5,597 nt of DNA from Sphingomonadaceae bacterium. Its GTDB lineage: Bacteria; Pseudomonadota; Alphaproteobacteria; Sphingomonadales; Sphingomonadaceae. Shown piece after piece: positions 1 to 5,230 of the stretch. The stretch is from positions 1 to 5,597 of the forward strand of contig SHLU01000156.1 of the NCBI GenBank assembly GCA_004282995.1, given 5' to 3'. Position 1 is the stretch's first letter. Each line of letters starts with the position of its first letter. The position numbers and the translations under genes were made by a program. Below the pieces are notes generated by a model. The model saw nothing but the letters and a program-made list of their open reading frames with translations, searched no databases and had not been told where the DNA came from.

Positions 1-272
1 TCCTGCTGCCGGTCCTGCTGCTCTTGCTCAACGCCGCCGGGATTGTCAGCCGGGTCCAGTTCGCCAAAGCCCGGCGGTATGTGATTGTCGGTGTGGTTGC
101 AGTCGCTGCAATCGTGACGCCACCCGATCCCGGCTCGCAGTTGATCCTGGCCGTTCCGCTCTATCTTCTGTTCGAGGCATCAATGATACTGATGTGGATG
201 ACAGAGCGTAAACGGCGCAAGGCTGCCGAAAGAGACGCTGGCCAGGACGAGAAAGAAGCGACGGTACCCTGA
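1..272 (+). CDS. tatC: Sec-independent (twin-arginine) translocase subunit TatC, C-terminal part
   Basis: TatC is the multi-spanning inner-membrane receptor of the Tat system; with TatB it binds twin-arginine signal peptides and directs export of folded proteins. The window begins inside the gene, and 89 residues are readable from base 3 to the TGA at 270-272. The fragment carries the end of the fourth membrane segment (LLPVLLLLL), a short basic cytoplasmic loop (KARRY, residues 21-25), the fifth segment, the hallmark periplasmic motif TPPDP (residues 38-42) followed by SQ, and the sixth segment with PLYLLFE. This order and the TPPD motif are diagnostic of TatC C-termini. A charged tail of about 20 residues (TERKRRKAAERD...) follows and should lie in the cytoplasm. 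The first four membrane segments are outside the window, so completeness cannot be judged. TTG at 24 is an internal Leu codon, not a start. Identification is secure. Confidence 0.93.
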   Translation, partial: LLPVLLLLLNAAGIVSRVQFAKARRYVIVGVVAVAAIVTPPDPGSQLILAVPLYLLFEASMILMWMTERKRRKAAERDAGQDEKEATVP

Positions 273-287
273 AGCCTGATGTTCAGT

Positions 288-313
288 GTTCACTCGCGGA
301 TTGCCGAGTGAAC
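288..313 (+). terminator. Perfect 9-bp hairpin just after tatC
   Basis: The arms GTTCACTCG (288-296) and CGAGTGAAC (305-313) are perfectly complementary around an 8-base loop, starting 16 bases after the tatC stop. There is no T-run directly after the stem; the nearest is TTTT around 326-329. It may therefore be a weak or Rho-assisted terminator, or a 3'-end stabilising hairpin. Position makes a role in ending the tat transcript likely, but the mechanism is inferred. Confidence 0.5.
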
Positions 314-399
314 GGTTGGCCGCCATTTTGCAGAACGCCGGTCCGCGCTCTGCCCCATGGACCCTACCGCGATCTTTCCGCCAAGACTTTCAAAGGCAC

Positions 400-429
400 A
401 AAAAAAGCGGGGCTCAAAGGCCCCGCTTT
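400..429 (-). terminator. Intrinsic terminator of the small membrane-protein gene at 452-673
   Basis: Read on the minus strand, a GC-rich stem (AAAGCGGGGC at 404-413 on the plus strand pairing with GCCCCGCTTT at 420-429, loop about 6 bases) is followed by a run of seven T (complement of A at 400-406). It begins 22 bases after the TAA stop of the minus-strand gene. This is a classic Rho-independent terminator. Because A and T flank both sides it could act to some degree in the opposite direction on transcripts coming from tatC, but the T-tract is better on the minus strand. Confidence 0.88.
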
Positions 430-451
430 GGAATTCTGTTGCCAGCAGCTG

Positions 452-673
452 TTAAGCGCTGATCGGGGTATCGTCGCTGCCAGCAGCAATGATGATGCCG
501 CCGATGATAGCAGCGAGAGCACCAATCGCGAGCACGACAGCGCCCGAACCGCCACCAGCTTCGCTAGTACCTTCAACCGGAGCCAAAACGCGCGAGAATT
601 CGCCTTCGGCAACTGCCGGTGCGGCAGCGAGAGTAACGGCGGCCAGAGCAGCCAAAGCACCACGGATTTTCAT
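452..673 (-). CDS. Small exported single-span membrane protein, paralogue of the 847-1056 product (hypothetical)
   Basis: A 73-residue protein of unknown function. Residues 1-22 form a signal peptide (basic MKIR, Ala/Leu-rich core, APAVA before E23). A short linker with LAPVEGTSE (30-38) and glycines follows, then a hydrophobic span at about 44-64 (ending GGIIIAAG), then the acidic tail SDDTPISA. The start is well supported: a near-perfect Shine-Dalgarno AAGGAGGG (680-687, minus strand) lies 6 bases before the ATG. If the signal peptide is cleaved, the product would be a tiny membrane-anchored protein with about 20 residues in the periplasm; if not, a two-span hairpin. The same layout and motifs recur in the gene at 847-1056, which argues that both are real genes rather than chance frames. 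Own promoter-like sequence and a strong terminator suggest a single-gene transcript. No enzymatic motif is visible. Confidence 0.85.
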   Translation of the reverse strand: MKIRGALAALAAVTLAAAPAVAEGEFSRVLAPVEGTSEAGGGSGAVVLAIGALAAIIGGIIIAAGSDDTPISA

Positions 674-711
674 TATTTGCCCTCCTTGAGGAAGATTCTG
701 TGTTTCATTTC

Positions 712-736
712 AACTCGTGTCTTAGGCGACGGTTCC
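712..736 (-). promoter_or_regulatory. Candidate EcfG-type (general stress response) promoter for the 452-673 gene
   Basis: On the minus strand the sequence reads GGAAC (732-736), 16 bases, then AGTT (712-715). The alphaproteobacterial sigma-EcfG consensus is GGAAC, 16-17 bases, CGTT; only the first base of the -10 element differs. The -10 element ends 38 bases before the ATG, giving a predicted 5' leader of about 30 bases, which is a sensible place for a promoter. An alternative housekeeping reading (TTGCGC, 17 bases, TAAGAC) is a poor match. Confidence 0.42.
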
Positions 737-771
737 AGCAAGCGCAACCCGAAAAAGGCGATAATTTCAGT

Positions 772-785
772 GTTATCGGGATAAC
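772..785. promoter_or_regulatory. Short palindrome GTTATC-GG-GATAAC, possible operator
   Basis: Perfect 6-base arms (772-777 and 780-785) separated by two bases, in the gap between the two small minus-strand genes. It lies about 36 bases upstream of the candidate -35 element of the 452-673 gene, a position suited to an activator or to a site affecting read-through from the gene at 847-1056. I do not recognise a specific regulator for it. Confidence 0.3.
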
Positions 786-835
786 TACCTAGCTCACTGT
801 GGGACAAGGGCGATCGACTGAACAAATCGATCAAA

Positions 836-853
836 CCCCTTTTGTTTCAGGGG
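836..853 (-). terminator. Weak hairpin at the end of the 847-1056 gene
   Basis: On the minus strand CCCCT (849-853) pairs with AGGGG (836-840) around an 8-base loop, and TTTGAT follows. The stem overlaps the TGA stop (847-849) and the T-tract is only three bases, so termination would be inefficient at best. A second small inverted repeat (GATCGA 812-817, TCGATC 827-832) lies just beyond. Leaky read-through into the paralogue at 452-673 is possible. Confidence 0.25.
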
Positions 854-1056
854 CTAACCGGATCCTCGTCGTCAGTTGCAAGCACGATGATGCCGCCAAT
901 CAGAGCAGCAACGCCGAGGATGAAGAACAGATCGCTCTGCCCTGCCAATTCGCTGCTCGCTTCGACAGGTGCAGCTGCACGATAGGTTTCTGCAGCCACA
1001 GGTGCTGCGGCGAGGCCAAGAGCGGCGGCGGTGAGGGCAATATTTCGCAGTTGCAT
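847..1056 (-). CDS. Small exported single-span membrane protein, paralogue of the 452-673 product (hypothetical)
   Basis: A 69-residue protein of unknown function. Residues 1-22 are a signal peptide (MQLRNIALT..., APVAA before E23). The mature part has RAAAPVEASSELAG (26-39), a hydrophobic span at about 43-60 (FFILGVAALIGGIIVLA) and the acidic C-terminus TDDEDPVSP. It shares with the protein of 452-673 the cleavage site position, the APVE motif followed by (T/S)SE, the GGII(I/V) end of the membrane span and the DDxxP(V/I)S ending, in the same order and nearly the same spacing, so the two probably arose by duplication. The ATG is preceded by GGAG (1067-1070, minus strand) at 10 bases, a weaker ribosome site than that of its paralogue. 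It lies 115 bases downstream of the amidohydrolase stop with no clear terminator between, so both its own promoter and read-through are possible. Confidence 0.82.
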   Translation of the reverse strand: MQLRNIALTAAALGLAAAPVAAETYRAAAPVEASSELAGQSDLFFILGVAALIGGIIVLATDDEDPVSP

Positions 1057-1096
1057 GGAATTCGATCTCCGGTTTCATCAAGGCGCGTAAAGTTGA

Positions 1097-1124
1097 ATAG
1101 TAGGCATTGTCGCGCCAATGTAAA
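1097..1124 (-). promoter_or_regulatory. Candidate housekeeping promoter for the 847-1056 gene
   Basis: On the minus strand TTTACA (1119-1124; five of six bases of TTGACA), 16 bases, then TACTAT (1097-1102; four of six of TATAAT). The predicted start of transcription, near 1090, gives a leader of about 34 bases. A GGCGCG / CGCGCC inverted repeat (1082-1087 and 1111-1116) brackets the -10 element and could be an operator or chance in GC-rich DNA. Confidence 0.42.
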
Positions 1125-1171
1125 TTTCGGGTTAAAATATACCTTGGCGAAACAACGCAGGGTCCGCGCGA

Positions 1172-2830
1172 TTACTCGCCATTGGCGGCAAACACCCGCT
1201 CGCCTCCAATCCAGGTTTCAAGGACCCTGGCCGAGCGCAAGTCCGCGGGACTGGCCAGCATTGGGTCGCGGGCAAGCACGATGAAATCGGCCCTTTCGCC
1301 GACCACTAGGCGTCCGAAGCGTCCGTCTGCGAAGCCGGCATAGGCAGCATCGGCGCTGAACCCGGCTAGCCCCCCTTCACGCGTCACGCGTTCCTGCGGT
1401 AGCCAGCCGCCGAACGGCTGTCCCTGGGCATCCTCGCGGGTGAAAGCCGTTGCCCATCCGGCAAATGGATCGGGCGATTCGACTGGTGCGTCGGATCCGA
1501 AGGCGAGTCGGGCACCGGCATCTTCTATGCTGTTCCACGCATAGGCGCCGTCGAGCCGGTCCGGTCCCAGGCGCGCCTCGGCCATCAGGCGATCGGAAGT
1601 CTGGTGAACGGGCTGCATCGAGGCGATGATGCCATACTTGCCGAACCGGGCGAGGTCTGCAGGATCGACCACCTGTGCGTGTTCGATCCGCCAGCGCCGG
1701 TCGCCTTCGTAAGTGGCGGCCAATTCCTCGATGGCAGAGAGCACTTCTGCATTGGCCGCATCCCCGATAGCATGCACCGCGACCTGGAAATTATCCATCG
1801 CCGCGCGGCTCATCATGTTGCGCAACTGGTCAGGGCGCAGGATCGGCAGGCCAGTATTGCCCGTATCGTCGCTGTAGGGTCGCTTGAGCCAGGCTCCACG
1901 CGATCCGAGCGCGCCGTCCAGATATAGTTTTACTCCGTTGAGGCGCAGCTTGTCATCATACAGCCATGGCGTCGGACCCGGGCCGGCAATCTTCTCCATC
2001 GCCTCGACCCCCGCGGCATAAGCCATAATCCGCAATTTCAACGAGCCGCGGTCGCCGGCGCGGCGGAAGGTCTGCCAGTCGTCGAGGCTGGTGCCCATAT
2101 CTGCGGCAGCAGTGATACCCATTGAAAGCAATTTGTCCTGCGCCTTCTGCAGCGCAAGGTCGCGCTCGCGCGGGCGCGGCTCGGGAACGAGATTGTAGAT
2201 GAGCGGGCTGGCAGCATCAACGAAGACGCCCGAGGGATTGCGCGTTCCCGCTACTCGCTCGATCCGACCGCCCACCGGGTCGCGTGTTTGCGCGGTGACG
2301 CCGGCAAGTTCCATCGCCTTGCTGTTGACCCATGTCGCATGGCCGTCGACGCGCTCGAGGACAACCGGGCGATCGGCCACGACCGTGTCGAGTTCGGCGG
2401 CAGTCGGAAACCGTCCAAGGCCCCAAATTTCCTGGTTCCATCCGCGCCCGATGATCCATTGTCCGCCCGGATTGGCAGCGGCAAACTCGGCGATCTTCGC
2501 CTGCGCCTCGGCAAGCGAGCGGGTTTCCGACAGGTCGAGTGTGAGCGCACCAAAACCGACGCCCATGACGTGCAGATGGGCATCGATCAGTCCGGGGATG
2601 ACGGTGCGGCCCTTGCCATCGACCGCGTATTCCGCCGGCGGCAGTTTCGACTTCCGATCAAGGATTTGCAGGATCCGCCCATCGTCGCCAATCAGCATCG
2701 CGGCAAAGCGATCGATCTCGCGCTGTTCATCGATCCGAATGCCATCGACATTGAAAATGAGCGTATCGGCGGCCGCAGGGGCGGCGAGGGTGGCCAGCCC
2801 AATGGCGGCCAGGATCGTTCGCAGTTTCAT
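1172..2830 (-). CDS. Exported metal-dependent amidohydrolase, YtcJ / Amidohydrolase_3 family
   Basis: A 552-residue member of the amidohydrolase superfamily that should hydrolyse an amide, carbamate or similar C-N bond using bound metal. Seen in order: a signal peptide (residues 1-21, MKLR then a hydrophobic core, APAAA before D22), a small beta-sandwich strand region with VIPGLIDAHLH giving the metal ligands H85 and H87, VDGH (161-164) typical of the YtcJ group, VKLYLDGALGS (300-310) with the probable metal-bridging K301, VHAIGD (H353), RIEHAQ (H384) and FGSDAPVESPDP with the catalytic D457, then the C-terminal sandwich strand GERADFIVLARDP (521-533). All expected active-site residues are present, and the length is normal for the family. 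The signal peptide places it in the periplasm. Its ATG overlaps the TGA of the upstream dehydrogenase gene (ATGA, bases 2827-2830), so it is the second gene of an operon and likely translationally coupled. Substrate cannot be read from sequence. Confidence 0.92.
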   Translation of the reverse strand: MKLRTILAAIGLATLAAPAAADTLIFNVDGIRIDEQREIDRFAAMLIGDDGRILQILDRKSKLPPAEYAVDGKGRTVIPGLIDAHLHVMGVGFGALTLDLSETRSLAEAQAKIAEFAAANPGGQWIIGRGWNQEIWGLGRFPTAAELDTVVADRPVVLERVDGHATWVNSKAMELAGVTAQTRDPVGGRIERVAGTRNPSGVFVDAASPLIYNLVPEPRPRERDLALQKAQDKLLSMGITAAADMGTSLDDWQTFRRAGDRGSLKLRIMAYAAGVEAMEKIAGPGPTPWLYDDKLRLNGVKLYLDGALGSRGAWLKRPYSDDTGNTGLPILRPDQLRNMMSRAAMDNFQVAVHAIGDAANAEVLSAIEELAATYEGDRRWRIEHAQVVDPADLARFGKYGIIASMQPVHQTSDRLMAEARLGPDRLDGAYAWNSIEDAGARLAFGSDAPVESPDPFAGWATAFTREDAQGQPFGGWLPQERVTREGGLAGFSADAAYAGFADGRFGRLVVGERADFIVLARDPMLASPADLRSARVLETWIGGERVFAANGE

Positions 2831-3732
2831 GTATCTTTCTTCCCTTGGGGCAACCGGCGGATGAGGGCACTGGTATCTTGCCGTGCGCCGCCCATCGCTT
2901 GAATCTCGGAATAGAATTGATCGACCAGCGCCGTCACCGGCGCGCTGAGACCGAGGCCGCGAGCCTCCTCCAGCGCATAGCCCAGATCCTTGCGCATCCA
3001 GTCGACGGCAAAGCCAAAATCGAATTCTCCGGCGGCCATCGTGTCCCAGCGATTGTCCATTTGCCAGCTTTGTGCCGCCCCGCCTGAGATCGCTTGACGG
3101 ACCGCGTCCAAATCAAGCCCAGAGGCCTGGGCCAGACGGATCGCCTCCGACAGGCCTGCGAGCGTACCGGCAATACACATCTGATTGGCCATCTTGGTGG
3201 TCTGTCCGGCACCCGCGGGGCCGACATGAACAATTCGCGCGGCAAAGGCCTGCATTACAGCGCGTGCACGCTCGACAGCAGGCTCGCTGCCACCGCACAT
3301 GACGGCTAGGGCACCGGTCTCGGCCCCCGCCTGTCCGCCCGAAACCGGCGCATCGACTGCTGCTATGCCGCGCTTGGCCGCCTCGCCATCGACGCGGCGC
3401 GCCATGGCAGCGCTGACCGTGGTGTGGTCGATCAACAGCGCGCCCTGGGCCATCGCTGATAGCGCACCGTCGGGGCCAAGCAGAACCTGATCGAGGTCGG
3501 TGTCGTTTCCGACGCAGGTCATTACCACCTCTTTGCCCTCGGCAGCCTTGGCCGGAGTCGGCGCGGTTGCAACATCCAGCCCCTCGGTTGAAAGGTTGGC
3601 CGCCCAGCTTTCGGCGCGTGAGGCGGTGCGGTTATAGCCGGTCACCGCATAGCCGGCGCGGGCAAGATGCCCCGCCATCGGCCCGCCCATCACGCCAAGT
3701 CCGATGAATGCGATGGTCCTGATCTCGCTCAT
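2827..3732 (-). CDS. NAD(P)-dependent beta-hydroxyacid dehydrogenase (3-hydroxyisobutyrate dehydrogenase family)
   Basis: A cytoplasmic 301-residue oxidoreductase of the family that includes 3-hydroxyisobutyrate dehydrogenase, tartronate semialdehyde reductase and 6-phosphogluconate-like enzymes; it interconverts a beta-hydroxyacid and its semialdehyde. Seen: the N-terminal Rossmann motif GLGVMGGPMA (11-20), then NRT (34-36) for coenzyme choice, the substrate-binding DAPVSGG (127-133), the catalytic lysine in TTKMANQ (K180), and the helical C-terminal domain with WMRKDL (K248). NR after the second strand is commonly seen in NADP- as well as NAD-using members, so the cofactor is open. I chose the ATG at 3732 because the protein then begins MSEIRTIAFIGLG, the usual distance from the glycine motif; an in-frame ATG at 3753 would add seven residues, and neither start has a good Shine-Dalgarno. 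First gene of an operon with the exported amidohydrolase. Substrate unknown, so no symbol is given. Confidence 0.9.
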   Translation of the reverse strand: MSEIRTIAFIGLGVMGGPMAGHLARAGYAVTGYNRTASRAESWAANLSTEGLDVATAPTPAKAAEGKEVVMTCVGNDTDLDQVLLGPDGALSAMAQGALLIDHTTVSAAMARRVDGEAAKRGIAAVDAPVSGGQAGAETGALAVMCGGSEPAVERARAVMQAFAARIVHVGPAGAGQTTKMANQMCIAGTLAGLSEAIRLAQASGLDLDAVRQAISGGAAQSWQMDNRWDTMAAGEFDFGFAVDWMRKDLGYALEEARGLGLSAPVTALVDQFYSEIQAMGGARQDTSALIRRLPQGKKDT

Positions 3733-3747
3733 GCGGCTGCGGGGTAA

Positions 3748-3768
3748 TGGCATTGTTTGTCCATGCCA
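3748..3768. promoter_or_regulatory. Inverted repeat TGGCAT-N9-ATGCCA in the divergent promoter region
   Basis: Perfect 6-base arms (3748-3753 and 3763-3768) with a 9-base spacer lie in the 86-base gap between the divergent dehydrogenase and threonine ammonia-lyase genes. A dyad of this size in so short a divergent gap could be the site of a dimeric regulator acting on either or both genes. No specific regulator family is recognisable, no good -35/-10 pair could be assigned on either strand, and chance occurrence cannot be excluded. Confidence 0.3.
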
Positions 3769-3798
3769 ACATTCTTTCGATTTGCACCTTGGTCCCTT

Positions 3799-3840
3799 CG
3801 CCCGTAGGGCGCGGTGCCATGAGCAGGAACGACCCTACGG
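3799..3840 (+). promoter_or_regulatory. Alternative hairpins over the ribosome-binding and start region of ilvA
   Basis: Two mutually exclusive stems can form in the mRNA. One is local: CGCCC (3799-3803) with GGGCG (3807-3811), loop GTA. The other is longer-range: CCGTAGGG (3802-3809) with CCCTACGG (3833-3840), perfect over 8 bp, with the ATG (3819-3821) in its 23-base loop. The only Shine-Dalgarno-like bases, AGGG at 3806-3809, would be wholly paired in the long stem and mostly paired in the local one. This could restrain translation of ilvA; the structure is visible, the function is inferred. Confidence 0.28.
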
Positions 3841-5072
3841 AATCCGTCAGCCGCGAGCTGTCATTGACAATCGACGACGTTCGCGCGGCGGCCAGGCGGA
3901 TTGAAGGTGCGGTCGTCCGCACGCCGACCTTGCATTCCAGGACGCTGTCCGAAATTGCCGGCGCCGATATCTGGCTGAAGTTCGAGAACCTGCAGTTCAC
4001 CGCAGCCTATAAGGAGCGCGGCGCGCTCAATGCGCTGTTGCAGCTGACTGACGAGCAGCGCACGCGCGGCGTCATCGCGGCTTCTGCCGGGAATCACTCG
4101 CAAGGGCTAAGCTATCACGGGACGCGACTTGGCGTTCCGGTCACCATCGTCATGCCGAGCTCCACGCCGACGGTGAAGGTCATGCAAACTGAAGCTGTCG
4201 GCGGACAGGTCGAGCTGTTCGGCGAAACATTTGACGAAGCCTATGCCCATGCGCGCCAGCTTGAAAAAGAACGCGGCCTGACCTTCGTCCACCCGTTTGA
4301 CGATCCGCACGTCGCAGCCGGCGCCGGCACCGTGGCGCTGGAGATGTTCGAGGATGCGCCCGATCTCGATTGCATCGTCACTCCGATCGGCGGCGGCGGG
4401 CTGATGAGTGGCATGTCGACCGTGGCCCGCGCCCTGCGCCCAAACATGAAGATCGTCGGCGTGCAGGCAGAGCTGTTCCCGTCCATGTATGCCAAGGTCA
4501 AGGGACTGGACCGGACCTGTGGCGGAGACACGCTCGCGGAAGGTATCGCGGTCAAGGCGCCGGGCGAATTCACTTCGAAGATCATCGCCAAGCAGGTCGA
4601 TGAAATTCTGCTGGTGGGCGAGCCAGCCCTGGAAAACGCGGTTTCGCTGCTGCTGCAGATCGAGAAGACCGTAGTCGAGGGTGCCGGTGCCGCGGGACTG
4701 GCGGCAGTCCTGTCCAATCGCGAGGCGTTTGCCGGACACAAGATCGGTCTGGTGCTATGCGGGGGCAATATCGATTCACGCCTGCTGGCCAATGTGCTGC
4801 TGCGCGACCTAGCCCGGGCCGGCCGATTGGCGCGGCTGCGGATCACGCTGAAGGATCGGCCTGGCGCGCTCTACAGCGTGATGGGCGAATTTGCCGCCCA
4901 CAATGTCAACATCATCGAAATCTATCACCAGCGCATCTTCACCAATCTGCCGGCCAAGGGATTGATTACCGATATCGAGTGCGAGGCGCGGGACTCGAAG
5001 CAGCTTGAGGCATTGGTTTCGGCACTGCGGAACAAGGGTTACGAGGTCCAGCCGGTGGAACTGGCCAAGTAA
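3819..5072 (+). CDS. ilvA: Threonine ammonia-lyase (threonine dehydratase) with one C-terminal ACT domain
   Basis: A PLP enzyme that deaminates L-threonine to 2-oxobutanoate and ammonia, the first step toward isoleucine, or a catabolic step when acting as a TdcB-like enzyme. The 417-residue protein has the fold-type II core: FENLQFTAAYKERGA (55-69) with the PLP lysine K65, SAGNHSQG (89-96) for substrate, the phosphate-binding loop GGGG (191-194), and CGGNID (314-319) for the PLP ring nitrogen. A C-terminal ACT domain (about 338-413; RITLKDRPGAL then NIIEIYHQR) is of the single-domain type usual for roughly 400-residue enzymes and is where an amino acid effector would bind. I chose the ATG at 3819 because homologous proteins begin shortly before LTIDDVRAA; an upstream in-frame ATG at 3747 would add 24 residues lacking family resemblance and would run across the divergent gene's start region. 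The ribosome site is weak. Biosynthetic or catabolic use cannot be decided from sequence alone. Confidence 0.94.
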   Translation: MSRNDPTESVSRELSLTIDDVRAAARRIEGAVVRTPTLHSRTLSEIAGADIWLKFENLQFTAAYKERGALNALLQLTDEQRTRGVIAASAGNHSQGLSYHGTRLGVPVTIVMPSSTPTVKVMQTEAVGGQVELFGETFDEAYAHARQLEKERGLTFVHPFDDPHVAAGAGTVALEMFEDAPDLDCIVTPIGGGGLMSGMSTVARALRPNMKIVGVQAELFPSMYAKVKGLDRTCGGDTLAEGIAVKAPGEFTSKIIAKQVDEILLVGEPALENAVSLLLQIEKTVVEGAGAAGLAAVLSNREAFAGHKIGLVLCGGNIDSRLLANVLLRDLARAGRLARLRITLKDRPGALYSVMGEFAAHNVNIIEIYHQRIFTNLPAKGLITDIECEARDSKQLEALVSALRNKGYEVQPVELAK

Positions 5073-5112
5073 GGGACGGATCGCCTCGGCAACCTTTCAG
5101 AAATTGTGTAAA

Positions 5113-5144
5113 ATAATCAATAGTTAACCGTGTTATATGGTTAA
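5113..5144. promoter_or_regulatory. CtrA-like TTAACC motifs upstream of bpt
   Basis: An AT-rich stretch contains TTAACC (5124-5129) and its inverted copy GGTTAA (5139-5144), 9 bases apart. The minus-strand copy reads TTAACCAT, the known half-site of the alphaproteobacterial cell-cycle regulator CtrA. On the plus strand ATAA-N7-TTAACC (5113-5129) differs by one base from the full TTAA-N7-TTAAC site. It lies about 90-120 bases before the bpt start and 40-70 bases after the ilvA stop. No convincing terminator for ilvA or promoter for bpt was found in this 158-base gap. Confidence 0.32.
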
Positions 5145-5230
5145 GGGTCTTTTACCGGCCCCTTTGCTCGGGCATAGTTCCTTCATCGCAATGCTTCGAA
5201 ACACTGCCTGACAGGAGCTTAAGCAGAGCC

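Noticed and set aside
308..784. Plus-strand 158-codon open frame covering the region of the first small gene
   Set aside because: Runs antisense through the minus-strand small protein and its terminator, has no ribosome site and a low-complexity, non-protein-like composition; the minus-strand gene has a signal peptide, Shine-Dalgarno, terminator and a paralogue.
799..1284. Plus-strand 161-codon open frame opposite the second small gene
   Set aside because: Spans the antisense of the small gene, its promoter and the end of the amidohydrolase; composition rich in Cys, Ser and Arg as expected for a GC-rich shadow frame.
2199..2902. Long plus-strand frames (221 and 204 codons) opposite the amidohydrolase N-terminus
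   Set aside because: Antisense shadows of a gene with complete active-site motifs; no recognisable domain and no ribosome site.
3747..3818. Upstream in-frame start for threonine ammonia-lyase adding 24 residues
   Set aside because: The extension lacks family resemblance, has no Shine-Dalgarno, and would begin inside the divergent gene's start region; the ATG at 3819 gives the usual N-terminus.
5143..5173. Weak stems (AAGGG/CCCTT and GCCC/GGGC) as an ilvA terminator
   Set aside because: Stems of only 4-5 bp with long loops and no useful T-run after them; not convincing as a terminator.
5191..5211. Six-codon frame MLRNTA before bpt as a leader peptide
   Set aside because: Very short, no ribosome site, no regulatory codon pattern and no associated hairpin; chance is sufficient.
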